Shown here: positions 8,444 to 18,094 of the stretch, piece after piece
Layout of the letters: every line of letters begins with the position of its first letter
Position numbering within the stretch: position 1 is the stretch's first letter
NCBI GenBank assembly: GCA_963784195.1
Contig: CAWARA010000020.1
Location: 806,001-870,000, forward strand
Direction of reading: 5' to 3'
Length of the DNA stretch: 64,000 nucleotides
Origin: CAVQAH01 sp963784195
Lineage (GTDB): Bacteria; Acidobacteriota; Vicinamibacteria; Vicinamibacterales; 2-12-FULL-66-21
Program-made: the position numbers and the translations under genes
The notes under the pieces: generated by a model
Told to the model about the DNA's origin: nothing
The model's database searches: none
What the model saw: the letters and a program-made list of their open reading frames with translations, nothing else

Positions 8444-8599
8444 GTAAAGGTGGGTCATAAGATTGATCGGGACTCGGGGCTCGGGGCTCGGCTGGGCTCG
8501 GAACTCGACAGGCTCAGGAAGCACCCCGGCACGTCTAGCACGCTGGCACTGTTCGCACACTGGCACTCTGGGACCACTGGCACTTTGGGCACCTAAAAC
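8444..8599. repeat. Low-complexity word repeats between clpS and clpA
   Basis: Two kinds of short imperfect tandem word fill the gap: CTCGGGG/CTCGGCT units at about 8473-8507, and CTGGCACT-type units at about 8543-8590 (CTGGCACTGTT, CTGGCACTCTG, CTGGCACTTTG). No ORF or strong terminator is visible. Confidence 0.6.
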
Positions 8600-10945
8600 A
8601 TGTTCAGCCCCTCTCTTGAAATCGTCCTGACCGTCGCCTATCGCGAGGCGACGTCGCGCAGGCACACGCACCTCACGCTCGAGCACCTGCTCTATGCCCT
8701 GGCGCACGACCAGGATGGCGAGCGGATTCTCGCGGCGTGCGGCGCCGACCTGCCGCAGCTTCGTCGCGATCTCGACCGCTACCTCAACGATCAGATTGAG
8801 CAGTTCTCGCGCGGCCAGCAGAAAGAGCCGGAGCAGACGCTCGCTTTCAGGCGGGTGCTGCAGACGGCTGTGCTCCACGTCCAGAGCGCCGGGCGTCAGG
8901 AGGTCCAGTCAGGCGACGTGCTCGCGGCGACGCTGCAGCAGAACAAGTCGCACGCGGCGCAACTCCTCGCGGCGCACGGGGTGACGCGCCTCGACGTGCT
9001 TCAATACATCACGCACGGGATCAGCAAGACTCCGCACATCGAGCCGGGCAAGAGCGACGGCTCGGAGAGCCCCGATGCCGAGGCCGGCGGCGGCGAGCGC
9101 GGTGGCGCCAGCTCGCGCGATCCGCTGGGCGCATACGCCTCGAACCTGACGGCGCGTGCCAAGGCCGGCGAGCTCGATCCGCTGATCGGTCGCACCGATG
9201 AGCTGCAACGGACGATGGAGATCCTCTGCCGGCGCCGGAAGAACAACCCGGTGTTCGTTGGCGACGCGGGTGTCGGAAAGACTGCGCTCGCCGAGGGCCT
9301 CGCTGCCCGCTTGCTCGAGGAAGACATCCCCGAGCTGCTCGAGGGCGCGGAGGTATTCTCGCTGGATACCGGTGCGCTGCTCGCGGGCACACGGTTCCGC
9401 GGCGACTTCGAGGAACGGTTCAAGGCGGTCATCGCGGCGCTCTCGAAGCGGCCGATGCCGATCCTCTTCATCGACGAGATTCACTCCACCGTAGGCGCCG
9501 GCGCAACGACCGGCGGCACGATGGACCTCGCCACGCTGATCAAGCCGATCCTGACGAGCGGTCAGCTGCGCGTCGTCGGTTCGACCACGCACGAAGAGTT
9601 CAAGCATATCGAGAAGGACCGGGCGCTCGCCCGCCGGCTGCAGAAGATCGTCGTCGACGAGCCCTCGCATCAGGAAACCGTACGCATCCTGCAAGGACTC
9701 CGCTCCCGTTACGAATCGCACCATCGGGTGCGGTACACGGACGACGCCCTCGAGGCAGCGTCGAAGCTGGCGGCGCGTCATCTGCGCGACTACCGTCTGC
9801 CCGACAGCGCCATCGACGTCCTCGACGAGGCGGGCGCAAAGTCGCGGCTGTCGCGGCGCGTGAACCCGGACGCGGGCATTCAGCTCGAGATTGTGGAAAT
9901 CGGCGCCCAGCAGATCGAAGAGGTTGTCGCACGCATGGCGCGCATTCCTGCGAAGCAGGCAACGTCGTCCGATCGCGACCGTCTGAAATCGCTCGAGGAG
10001 TCGCTCGGCCGCGTGGTGTTCGGCCAGGAGGAGGCCGTCAGTATCGTCGCGCGGGCGATCAAGCGCTCGCGGGCGGGGCTCGGCCAGCCGGAACGTCCGG
10101 CCGGGTGCTTCCTGTTCATCGGCCCGACCGGCGTGGGCAAGACGGAACTCGCCAAGCAGCTCGCGCTGCATCTGGGCAACGAGTTCATCCGCTACGACAT
10201 GAGCGAGTACATGGAGAAGCACGCGGTCGCGAGGCTGATCGGTGCGCCTCCGGGGTACGTCGGCTTCGAGCAAGGCGGCCTGCTCGTGGATGCCGTGCGT
10301 CAGCATCCATACGCGGTGGTCCTCCTCGACGAAATCGAGAAGGCCCATCCGGACATCTACAACATCCTGCTCCAGGTCATGGACCACGCTACGCTGACGG
10401 ACAACAACGGCCGCAAAGCCGATTTCCGCCAGGTGGTGCTGATCATGACGTCCAACGCCGGATCGCGGGAGCTCAGCGCCTCCAGCATCGGATTCTGGGA
10501 ATCCAGTTCATCGGCGCGCGCGGTCGATGCGCGGCAGAAGTCTGCGCATCAGCGATCGAAACAGGCGGTCGAAAAAGTCTTCAGCCCGGAGTTCCGCAAT
10601 CGTCTCGATGCGATAGTCTCGTTCGGGCCGTTGTCGCCCGAGGTGATGGAAACGATCGTCGAGAAGTTCATCCTCCAGCTGGAGGCGCAGCTCGCGGAAC
10701 GGCGCGTGGCGATCACGCTCGAGCCCGAAGCGCGCGCCTGGCTGGCGCTGAAAGGTTACGATCCCGTCTACGGAGCCCGGCCGCTGGCGCGTGTGATCCA
10801 GACCGACGTGCGCGACCCGCTGACCGACGAAATCCTGTTTGGCAAGCTGGAAAACGGCGGAACGGTAACGATTAGTCTCGTCGACGACAAGCTCGAATTT
10901 CGCTTCGACGCCGCGGCACCTCTAAAGTCACCGGCCTCGGTTTAA
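8600..10945 (+). CDS. clpA: ATP-dependent Clp protease ATP-binding subunit ClpA
   Basis: 781 residues, typical for the ClpA unfoldase that feeds ClpP. Order: Clp-N double repeat (residues 1-140; HLTLEHLLYAL), a low-complexity linker rich in Gly/Glu (about 150-180), AAA domain 1 with Walker A GDAGVGKT from residue 221 and Walker B ILFIDEIH, then AAA domain 2 with Walker A GPTGVGKT from residue 508, Walker B VVLLDEIEKAHPD and the sensor/D2 small domain ending in KGYDPVYGARPLAR. There is no ClpB-type middle coiled coil between the AAA domains, which supports ClpA. No clpP is in the window. ClpS lies directly upstream. Confidence 0.96.
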   Translation: MFSPSLEIVLTVAYREATSRRHTHLTLEHLLYALAHDQDGERILAACGADLPQLRRDLDRYLNDQIEQFSRGQQKEPEQTLAFRRVLQTAVLHVQSAGRQEVQSGDVLAATLQQNKSHAAQLLAAHGVTRLDVLQYITHGISKTPHIEPGKSDGSESPDAEAGGGERGGASSRDPLGAYASNLTARAKAGELDPLIGRTDELQRTMEILCRRRKNNPVFVGDAGVGKTALAEGLAARLLEEDIPELLEGAEVFSLDTGALLAGTRFRGDFEERFKAVIAALSKRPMPILFIDEIHSTVGAGATTGGTMDLATLIKPILTSGQLRVVGSTTHEEFKHIEKDRALARRLQKIVVDEPSHQETVRILQGLRSRYESHHRVRYTDDALEAASKLAARHLRDYRLPDSAIDVLDEAGAKSRLSRRVNPDAGIQLEIVEIGAQQIEEVVARMARIPAKQATSSDRDRLKSLEESLGRVVFGQEEAVSIVARAIKRSRAGLGQPERPAGCFLFIGPTGVGKTELAKQLALHLGNEFIRYDMSEYMEKHAVARLIGAPPGYVGFEQGGLLVDAVRQHPYAVVLLDEIEKAHPDIYNILLQVMDHATLTDNNGRKADFRQVVLIMTSNAGSRELSASSIGFWESSSSARAVDARQKSAHQRSKQAVEKVFSPEFRNRLDAIVSFGPLSPEVMETIVEKFILQLEAQLAERRVAITLEPEARAWLALKGYDPVYGARPLARVIQTDVRDPLTDEILFGKLENGGTVTISLVDDKLEFRFDAAAPLKSPASV

Positions 10946-10980
10946 ACCCGGTAAACGCAACAAGCGATCCGTCCGAGTAG

Positions 10981-11000
10981 GCCCGACCTTCAGGTCGGGC
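10981..11000. repeat. GCCCGACCT/AGGTCGGGC hairpin between clpA and grpE
   Basis: A 9-bp perfect stem with a 2-base loop, preceded by GTAG. No T-tract follows, so it is more likely a REP-like or mRNA-stabilising hairpin than an intrinsic terminator. Same family as the element at 7935-8004. Confidence 0.7.
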
Positions 11001-11037
11001 GTGTTCGATAAACCCCGAAGCCAATTACGACGCGCGT

Positions 11038-11640
11038 ATGTCCGACAAAGCAGACGACATCCCAGTCAAAGTCGTCGACCGCCGCTGGTGGGCGAACCCT
11101 GACGCCTCCGCAGCAGCGAGCGGCTCATCGTCCGGCTCGCTGAAGCCGACTTATGTCGAGGAACTCGAGCGCCGACTTGCCGAGAAGGAACGTGAGGCAC
11201 AGGAGTACCTCGGCAAGTACCGCGCAGCCGCGGACGAATTCGAAAAGGCTCGGCTTCGGCTCCGGCGGGAGGTCACAAAGGACATCGAACGCGTCCGGCG
11301 GGAAGTGATCTCGGAACTTCTCGAAGTGCTCGACAACCTCGATCGCGCGATCGAGTCCGCGCGAAAGTCCGCGTCGCCTGACGATCCCCTGTTTCAGGGC
11401 GTCGAGCTTGTCCGCCGTCAGTTCGTCGCGAAGCTCGAGAGTCTGGGCGTAACCCTCATCGTTGCGGCCGATCAACCATTCGATCCGACGCTGCACGAAG
11501 CAATCACGTCGGTGCCGGCGCCGCCCGAACAGGAGGGCAAGGTGATGGGCGTCATCCGTCAGGGCTACCGCGTTGGCGACGACGTGCTCAGGCCGGCCGC
11601 TGTAGCGGTGGGAATAACTGCGACGGTTGCTCAGGAGTGA
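11038..11640 (+). CDS. grpE: Nucleotide exchange factor GrpE
   Basis: 200 residues. A long N-terminal coiled coil (EELERRLAEKEREAQEYLGKYRAAADEF, about residues 40-75) leads into the conserved ARLRLRREVTKDIERVRREVISELLEVLDNLDRAIE region, and the C-terminal beta domain ends with FDPTLHEAITSVPAPPEQEGKVMGVIRQGYRVGDDVLRPAAVAVG. GrpE drives ADP release from DnaK. Unusually there is no dnaK, dnaJ or hrcA next to it; instead it follows clpA by about 90 bp, suggesting a shared protein-quality-control transcript. Confidence 0.95.
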   Translation: MSDKADDIPVKVVDRRWWANPDASAAASGSSSGSLKPTYVEELERRLAEKEREAQEYLGKYRAAADEFEKARLRLRREVTKDIERVRREVISELLEVLDNLDRAIESARKSASPDDPLFQGVELVRRQFVAKLESLGVTLIVAADQPFDPTLHEAITSVPAPPEQEGKVMGVIRQGYRVGDDVLRPAAVAVGITATVAQE

Positions 11641-11652
11641 TGAGGACCGTCA

Positions 11653-11791
11653 AGTCCCAACTGCCAACTCCCAACTCCCAAAGGCGAGCCGATCGTTGCA
11701 GCGGGGTCGGAAAACACTACCCGCTGCATCGCTCCGCTGGTTCGTTCTCACCCAGCTCGCTCGAGCGGCTCTCTTTGGGAGTGGGAGGAGG
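11653..11791. repeat. Word-repeat hairpin element (ACTCCCAACTCCCAAAG family)
   Basis: The left half has AACTCCCAACTCCCAAAGGCGAGCCG and the right half CGGCTCTCTTTGGGAGTGGGAGG, so CTCCCAAAG pairs with CTTTGGGAG; inside, GCAGCGGG (from about 11698) pairs with CCCGCTGC. It shares both the outer word and part of the inner sequence (GCGGGGT then GGAAA) with the element at 29615-29729. It separates the convergent grpE and ADOP genes. Confidence 0.65.
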
Positions 11792-14453
11792 AGGTCAGGC
11801 GCTTAGACATCTCGCAAGTAATCAGCGGATCCACGCGCGCGGCGCGGCGGGCCGGTAGATAGCTCGCGATAGCGGCCGTGAGGACGAACAGCACGGCGCC
11901 GGTTGTGAGCGCCGTGACGTGTGCTCCGCCGGAGCCGTAGACCTGGGAAGCGAGAAGCGGCGCGAACAGCGCGGCGCACGCGCCACCAACCAGCGAACCA
12001 GCCAGCGCCAGAAGAATCCCCTGACGTGCGACCAGCCGTATCAGGTCTCCAGGCGCGGCGCCGAGCGCCAGTCGGACGCCGAATTCATGGCGGCGCCGTG
12101 CCACACTGTAGGCCATCACGCCGTACACGCCGACGGCAGCGATGATCAACGCCAGCAGCGCGGCGCCGCTGACGAGCCCGGCCAGGAAACGGCGCGGCGC
12201 GATGGACCGTGCGCTCATCTCCTCGAGTGTTCTGACCTGATAGATCGCGAGCTCCGGGTCCAGCCCGCGGACAATCGAGCGCACCTGCGCCAGCACGGCC
12301 GGCTCGCGGCTTCGCACGACGAGAAACGCGGACTCGTCAGCATGCTGTCCGAGGAGGTCGTAGACGCGTGGTTCCGGCGACATGTCCAGCCGGCGGTGGC
12401 GGACGTCTCCAACAACGCCTATGACCTCGTGCCAGTCAGCGTGATTCTCTGACGGCAGTCCGCAATAGATGCGCCGGCCGATCGCCGATTGCCCGTCAAA
12501 GAACTGGCGCTCGACCGATTCGCTGATGATCGAAACGTGGGGCCTCTTGAGATCGTCGTCGGAAAATTCGCGGCCGCGGAGAACCGGAATGCCCATGGCG
12601 GCGAAATAGCCTCGCGCGGCCAGTTGCCAGCGCACCGACGGCAGCTCGCTGAGCGGCTTCGACTGCCCGAACATCGACAGCGCGGAGCCGGCGTCCTGAC
12701 CGCTGAGCGGCAGCGCGGAGGCCACACCGGCGTGCCTGACCGACGGCAGCTGTCGTGCCTCGTCGGCAAGCCTGGTGAAGAACGCCGCGATCGCGGCGCG
12801 CGTCGAATAGCGCGTCATCGGCAGCGCCACGCGGAGCGCCACACCATCCGACGCATCGAAGCCGCCCGGCGAGCGCAGCACAGCGACAAGGCTTGACGCG
12901 AGCACCGCGGCGGCTGACACGAGGACGACGGCTGCTCCAGTCTGCAGGATCACCAGGCCGCGGCTGAACGCGACCGCCGATCGCGGTGGAGTGCTTCGCG
13001 CATCGCGCAGCACATCGACAGATCCAGGCCGTGACGCCAGCAGTGCCGGGCCAATGCCGATCGCGATCCCGACGGCGATCGTGACGCCAAGTCCCACGAC
13101 CATCAGCGGAAGACCGAACGGCGCTTCGAGCCGCGGAATCGATGCGCCTGTCGAGCGAACGAGCCACGTGTGCAGCCAGTACGCCAGCGTCATGCCCGCC
13201 GCGCCGCCCATGGAGGCGAGAAGCATGCTTTCGGTCAGCATCTGCCGCACCAGACGGGCGCGTCCCGCACCGAGCGCCACGCGGACCCCCATCTCGCGAC
13301 GCCGCCACGTTGCGCGCGTCAGCAGCAGGTTCGCGACGTTGGCGCAGACCAGCAACAACACGGCTGCAACGGCGTATGAGGTCAGGCGCAGCGGCGACCG
13401 CACGTCGCCGACGATCTCTTCGAGCAACGGAATGGCGGTGAACTGGCGCCTGGCGTTCGTATCGGGATATGCCGCCGCCAGCTGCCGCCCTTTGGTGTCG
13501 AGGGATGCACGAGCCTGATCGAGCGTTGCCGACGCGGCCAGCCGGCCGATCACCTGATAGGTGTAGATCGATCGGCTCCGCGCCAGCGGGTGATCGCGGT
13601 TCGTGGGGATCAGCAGGTCGATCAGCGGATCGAGCTCGAGGGAGAACTCCGCGGGCAGCACACCAATCACGGTGTGTGGGACCTCGTCGAGCATGATCCG
13701 GCTGCCGACGACATTTCGATCGGCGGCAAACGACGCTCGCCACAGATGATCCGAGAGAATCGCCACGTCTCCACGGCCCGGCTCGCCTTCAGACGCCGCG
13801 AATGATCGCCCAAGTGCAGGTCGAACACGCAGCACGTCGAGAAAACCGGGCGTGACCTCGAATCCCGTGACCCTCACGGGCTCGGCGCGTCCCGCCATCG
13901 TCGCCGAATACCGCAGTACGGCCGCCACGTCCTCGAGCGGCCCGCGGTCACGCCGGATGTCCTCGAAATCCAGGTAGCTCAGCTCGTTTCCAAACCGGCC
14001 ACGATCGTTGGTGGCGTGCAGCATCAAAAGGCGATCGGAGTCCGGGAACGGCAGGGGCGTCAGCAACACTGCGGCCGACAACGACAACACTGCTGTGGAA
14101 ATGCCGATGCCGAGCGCGAGCGTCAGGACGACGACCGCACTGAACCCCGGTTGTGCGGCGACCATGCGGAAGGCCTGTCGAACATCGTGCGCCGCCCCGA
14201 TCGCAACGCTCCGTCGTCGCGGAACTCCAGCCTCAAATGCCCGCGTTCCCGACAACCGCCGCGTATTCGTCGCCAGGTGCGCCAACTCCGACGCGACGAG
14301 CCCCCTCGCCTCTTCGGCCGACGCCCCACGAGCCATCGCCGATCGCCAGACTTCCTCTAAATGTTGGGCGAGCTCGTCGACAACCGCCGGCGCCGGAACC
14401 TGCGCACGCCTCTCGCGAAACGCTTCAACAACGAGTGTCTTCCAATTCTGCAT
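11748..14453 (-). CDS. ADOP-family ABC transporter permease, second of a tandem pair
   Basis: About 901 residues. The N-terminal ADOP extension starts MQNWKTLVVEAFRERR with the helix pattern DELAQHLEEVW; this ATG is preferred over an in-frame start 11 codons earlier because the earlier part lies in low-complexity repeat. Two MacB/FtsX halves follow (VRQAFRMVAAQPGFSAVVVLTLALGIG; later VANLLLTRATWRRREMGVRVALGAGRARLV; and RRRHEFGVRLALGAAPGDL). The C-terminus reads VDPLITCEMSKRL where the family expects VDPLxxLRxx and a stop; adding one base near 11815 would give LRDV and a stop at 11803-11805, so a one-base error is likely. Follows a related permease and shares its PadR gene. Confidence 0.88.
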   Translation of the reverse strand: MQNWKTLVVEAFRERRAQVPAPAVVDELAQHLEEVWRSAMARGASAEEARGLVASELAHLATNTRRLSGTRAFEAGVPRRRSVAIGAAHDVRQAFRMVAAQPGFSAVVVLTLALGIGISTAVLSLSAAVLLTPLPFPDSDRLLMLHATNDRGRFGNELSYLDFEDIRRDRGPLEDVAAVLRYSATMAGRAEPVRVTGFEVTPGFLDVLRVRPALGRSFAASEGEPGRGDVAILSDHLWRASFAADRNVVGSRIMLDEVPHTVIGVLPAEFSLELDPLIDLLIPTNRDHPLARSRSIYTYQVIGRLAASATLDQARASLDTKGRQLAAAYPDTNARRQFTAIPLLEEIVGDVRSPLRLTSYAVAAVLLLVCANVANLLLTRATWRRREMGVRVALGAGRARLVRQMLTESMLLASMGGAAGMTLAYWLHTWLVRSTGASIPRLEAPFGLPLMVVGLGVTIAVGIAIGIGPALLASRPGSVDVLRDARSTPPRSAVAFSRGLVILQTGAAVVLVSAAAVLASSLVAVLRSPGGFDASDGVALRVALPMTRYSTRAAIAAFFTRLADEARQLPSVRHAGVASALPLSGQDAGSALSMFGQSKPLSELPSVRWQLAARGYFAAMGIPVLRGREFSDDDLKRPHVSIISESVERQFFDGQSAIGRRIYCGLPSENHADWHEVIGVVGDVRHRRLDMSPEPRVYDLLGQHADESAFLVVRSREPAVLAQVRSIVRGLDPELAIYQVRTLEEMSARSIAPRRFLAGLVSGAALLALIIAAVGVYGVMAYSVARRRHEFGVRLALGAAPGDLIRLVARQGILLALAGSLVGGACAALFAPLLASQVYGSGGAHVTALTTGAVLFVLTAAIASYLPARRAARVDPLITCEMSKRLTSSSHSQREPLERAG

Positions 14454-14455
14454 AT

Positions 14456-14513
14456 CCACCCCGCCCGCACGTGCGCACCTGCGCACCTGCGCACTCGCGC
14501 ACTGCGCACTTTG
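14456..14513. repeat. GCGCACCT word repeat between tandem permeases
   Basis: About six imperfect copies of a TGCGCACC/TGCGCACT word in 58 bases. The same word, in both orientations, fills the gap at 55530-55643. Here only one orientation is visible. It contains the short spacer between the two tandem ADOP genes. Confidence 0.6.
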
Positions 14514-17195
14514 CTAGGCCTGTTCAAAACCACAACAGGATCGACGCTGGCCGCGCGTGTCGCGGGGATCCAGCTTGCCGCGAGCGCCACGACACCAAGG
14601 AGGACAGCGATTGCCGTGAGGACCGTCGGATCTGACGGTGCGACCTCGAAGAGCAATCCCGTCAGTTGACGCGAGGCCAGACGCGCGCCGATCGCGCCAG
14701 CAACCACGCCGATGACGATCGGAACAGCTGCCCGTGTCACGACCAGCCGAATGACCGTCGCGCGTTTCGCGCCGAGGGCCATACGGATGCCTATCTCCCG
14801 CGTCCGCTGCGAGACGACGTAAGAGACCACACCGTAGACGCCGACGGCCGACAGCACGAGCGCGACGGCGGCAAAGAGAGCGAGCAGAAGCATCGGGAAG
14901 CGGCGCAACCCGACCGACTCGGCCACAACCTGCTCCATCGTGCGCACGCGCGACACCGGTTGATCCGGATCGATGCGGCGAAGCGACGCGCGAACGGACG
15001 TTGCGAGGCCGAGCGGTTCCGATGCGGACTTGACGGCGATCGTCATCACCGGCCACGCCGCCTGACTGTACGGACGGAAGAGTTCGCGGCGCGGCGTCGC
15101 ATCGAGCCCGAAATGACGGACATCCGCGGACACCCCCACGACGGTCATCCAGGTCGAATTCGAGTTGATGTCGCCGAGCTTGATCCGCGATCCGATTGGG
15201 TCGGCGTTCGGCCAGTACGTCGCTGCGGCCGTCTCGTTGATGATGGCCACCGGCTGCGCGCTGGTAGCGTCGGCGTGCGTGAAATCGCGGCCTCTGACCA
15301 TCCTGATGCCAAGCGTCGTGAAGTAACCCGGACATGTGAGCCGGTAAGAGGCGTGCGGCCCTTGCTGTGGCGGGAATGAGCGTCCGTCGATGGCAAATCC
15401 ACGGCTGGCGTTGGCGCCGCTCAAAGGCAGGTGGCTGATCGCCCCGGCCGCGACGACACCTGGCAACGAACCGACCTCACGCTGGACATCCTGGCAGAAC
15501 GTCGTGCGCTCAGGCTGGCCGTAGGTATCGGCCTGAGGCAGGGCGATGTCCATGAGCAGCATGTTGCTGGCATCGAGCCCCGGATCGATCGCCATCAGTC
15601 GGCCGACGCTCTTGATCATCAGCCCGGCGCCGGCCAGGACGATGATCGCCAGCGCAACCTCGACTGCCATCAGCGCATTTCTGAAGATGGGGAGGCGCGA
15701 GGTCCCTCCCCGGTCGCCGGACTTGAGCGCCGCGCCTGGATCCGAGCGCGTTGCTGCGAACATCGGCGCCAGGCTGAAGACGATTCCGGTCACGAGTGCG
15801 AGCGCAAAGGTGAACGCCAGCGTCCCCGCGTGAATGGGAATGCTGCCCGCCGCCCGGAAAGGCGCGAACTTGATAGACGCCGGCAGCTGGCTCGCCATCG
15901 CCGACGTCGATGCCCACGCGAGCAGGGCACCGGCGGCCCCACCGGCCAGCGCGAGGACGAGCCCTTCGGCAAGGATCTGCCCGGCCAGGCGGCCGCTGCC
16001 GGCCCCTAAGCGCTCGGCGGATCGAAAACTCCCGCTGACGTATCGACGCCTGCGCGAGCAACAGGTTCGCGACGTTGACACATGCGATCAACGCCACCAG
16101 CACGACGGCGCCCTGGAGCATCAACAGGGTCGTGCGCACCGACCGGACACCGAATTCGTCAAGACGGGTGATCGTCGCGCTCTCGTCGTGGTTCTCCTCG
16201 TACTCCGACGACAACTGGCGGCCGATCGCTTCAACCTCTGCTTTCGCCGACTCGTAGTCGACGCCGTCCACGAGGCGGGCGGCGGTCGTGAACGAGTGCG
16301 CGTCGCGGAGCCCATCACGATCGGTGAAGTGGATGGGAACCCAAATCGCATGACGATCCTGTGTGAAGCGAAACGCCGGCGGCATCACTCCCACGATCTC
16401 GAATGGCCGGCCGTTCAGCCGCATCGTCTGGCCGATGATGTCGCGCCGTGACGAATAGCGCCGCCGCCACAAGCTGTCGCTGATGACGACGACATCGTTG
16501 CCGGGCAGATCCTCGGCTGGGGTGAACACACGTCCGAGCTGTGGTGCCACGCGAAGCATCGGGAAGACGCTGGCGGATATCCGCATGCCGGGCACCTGCT
16601 CGGGCTCGCCATCCCCCGCAATGTTGAACGTCTTGTATTCCCAGATTGCCGTGCTTTCGAAGGATTTGGCACGCGCGGCCAAGTCACGGTAGTTCGGTGC
16701 CGAAACGATGAAGATGTCGTCGGGATCAGTTGCGGCGCGCTCCCACACCATCACCAGGCGATCGCTCTCGGGGAACGGCAGCGGGTCGAGCAGAACCGCC
16801 TGAATCACGCTGAAGATGGCGGTGTTCGCGCCGACGCCCAGGGCGAGCGTCAAGACGGCAACGGCCGTGAACCCGGGACGAGCGATGAGAAGCCGCACGC
16901 CATGGGCACAATCGCGCGCGAACACGCGAACGACTCGCAATCTGCCCGGAGATGGCGGTTCGACTGCTGGGAGCCTGGGCGCTCGTCTCAGGCGGTTGCT
17001 TCGCGCCGCGTCGATGACCGCCTGAATGTCGGCGAGCTCACGCTCGACCGCCGCACGGCTGTCCTCTGCCGAATGTCCGGCAGCCGTCAGGTTCCTGACC
17101 ATCTCCTCGACGTGCTCGCTCACCTCGTCAACGACCTCGTCGTCGACGTCCATCCCCTGCACGCGCGCCCGTACAACCGCTTTCCAATCAGGCAT
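14514..17195 (-). CDS. ADOP-family ABC transporter permease, first of a tandem pair (frame breaks at about 16008 and 14520)
   Basis: About 894 residues once repaired. The first frame (from 17195, MPDWKAVVRARVQGM) carries the ADOP extension and first MacB/FtsX half through LAQASIRQREFSIRRAL; the protein then resumes in another frame at GAGSGRLAGQILAEGL. One extra base in the CCCCTAAG context at 16003-16010 explains this. The second half has the expected SQRTREIGIRMALGAKRAT motif. The end VDPVVVLN runs past the expected stop and into the next gene to 14357; one inserted base near 14520 would restore a TAG at 14514-14516. Both breaks look like sequence error. Preceded by PadR at 17226-17570. Confidence 0.82.
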
Positions 17196-17199
17196 ATCT

Positions 17200-17232
17200 A
17201 CTCACGTGCTGACGTGCTGACGTGCTCACGCA
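17200..17232. repeat. Short ACGTGCTG tandem word
   Basis: Four imperfect copies of (A)CGTGCTGA/ACGTGCTCA between PadR and its permease, overlapping the last codons of PadR. Part of the general pattern of short word repeats in the gaps of this window. Confidence 0.5.
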
Positions 17233-17570
17233 TGACGAATTCCCGCGACTCTCGCGAGTGCGCCCATGAACTCGGCCCACCGGTTCCGCTGGCTCTGAAG
17301 GACGCGCCGGCCATCGGCGGTGATCCGGTAAAAACGTTTGCGCCGCTGCCCCGTCTTCTCGACCCAGCGGCCCTGGATCAACCCGCGCCGCTCGAGCTTG
17401 TAAAGCATCGGGTACAGCGAAGCGATGTGAAACTTCAGCACGCCGCCGGAGCGCTCTTCGATCAGCTTCCCGATCTCGTAGCCGTGCCGCGCGCGGTCTT
17501 CGACCAGCGCCAGCACCAGCAGCTCCGCGCTCCCCTTGCGAACGTCCTGCTCCATATGGTCATTGGACAT
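17226..17570 (-). CDS. PadR-family transcriptional regulator
   Basis: 114 residues. Signature elements: RKGSAELLVLALVEDRARHGYEIGKLIEE (helix 1-2), FHIASLYPMLYKLERRGLIQGRW (recognition helix and turn) and a basic wing TGQRRKRFYRITADGRRVLQ. It lies 30 bp upstream of two tandem ADOP permease genes in the same orientation and probably represses them. A perfect dyad with PadR-type ATGT/ACAT half-sites overlaps its start codon (17566-17592), a strong sign of autoregulation. Starts at MSNDH or five codons later at MEQ are both possible. Confidence 0.93.
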   Translation of the reverse strand: MSNDHMEQDVRKGSAELLVLALVEDRARHGYEIGKLIEERSGGVLKFHIASLYPMLYKLERRGLIQGRWVEKTGQRRKRFYRITADGRRVLQSQRNRWAEFMGALARVAGIRHA

Positions 17571-17592
17571 ATGTGCAGAACATACATATGTC
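17566..17592. promoter_or_regulatory. PadR operator-like palindrome GACATATGT-N9-ACATATGTC
   Basis: Perfect 9-bp arms with a 9-base spacer. The arms contain ATGT and ACAT half-sites; published PadR operators commonly contain an ATGT-N8-ACAT core. It covers the PadR start codon, so binding would block transcription or initiation of the regulator and its permease operon. Confidence 0.7.
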
Positions 17593-17625
17593 GCGTGCCC
17601 ATGTCAATTCCTGGCACGCGCTGTC

Positions 17626-17721
17626 GTGGTTCGTGGTTCGTGTCTCGTCGCAAGGGCAGCCTCGGAACGTGCGGACTTGAAATGCCGATCGGCGAGACAC
17701 GGACTACGAGCTACGGACCAC
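17626..17721. repeat. GTGGTTCGTG word-repeat hairpin
   Basis: Left words GTGGTTCGTGGTTCGTGTCTCG (17626-17647) and right words CGAGACACGGACTACGAGC.. to GGACCAC (17693-17721) are near reverse complements. Closely related arms occur at 30688-30781 and 63615-63715. Lies in the divergent gap between PadR and the FmdB gene. Confidence 0.65.
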
Positions 17722-17754
17722 GGCAAGAAACAAAGTTTTTGGTAAGATTCCCCA

Positions 17755-17982
17755 ATGCCAATCTTCGAATACCGGTGTGACGACTGTGGATCCGCATTCG
17801 AGGCGTTCGTGACGGCTGAACGCGTGGCGGCGTGTCCGTCATGTCAGGGCCGAAACCTGGCCAAGCTTCTCTCTGTTCCTGGGATGGTTGGCGGCGGAGA
17901 TGGGTACGAGCAGCCGTTCGGAACCGGCCTTCCCGGCCGGAAGCTGCGGCGCCGGCGGCGCCGGGTGTCCCTGCCGGACTAA
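17755..17982 (+). CDS. FmdB-family zinc-ribbon protein
   Basis: 75 residues as read. The first 45 residues are a textbook FmdB zinc ribbon: MPIFEYRCDDCGSAFEAF with CDDC, then ACPSC, then KLLSVPGMVGGG. The function of these small putative regulatory proteins is not settled. The tail turns into KLRRRRRRVSLPD, unlike the family; dropping one C near 17930 gives PAGSCGAGGAGCPCRTN with a stop at 17984-17986, a Gly/Cys tail that fits the family better. I therefore suspect a one-base error. Confidence 0.85.
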   Translation: MPIFEYRCDDCGSAFEAFVTAERVAACPSCQGRNLAKLLSVPGMVGGGDGYEQPFGTGLPGRKLRRRRRRVSLPD

Positions 17983-17997
17983 CTGACGCATCTCCGG

Positions 17998-18062
17998 CGC
18001 TCGGGACTCGGGACTCGGCTCAGTCTCGGATCGACTCGACGACTGACGACTGACAGACGGTC
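17998..18062. repeat. CGGGACT / GACTGAC word repeats
   Basis: Tandem CTCGGGA/CTCGGCT words followed by GACTGACGACTGAC words in the 112-bp gap before the TldE-like gene. Related GACTGTC words occur at 32665-32750 and CGAGTCC words at 48680-48740. Confidence 0.5.
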
Positions 18063-18094
18063 AACCGACTAACAAGAATCCCCGACTAAAAACC

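Noticed and set aside
8909..10387. 492-codon minus-strand ORF under clpA
   Set aside because: Antisense to the conserved AAA domains; no family pattern.
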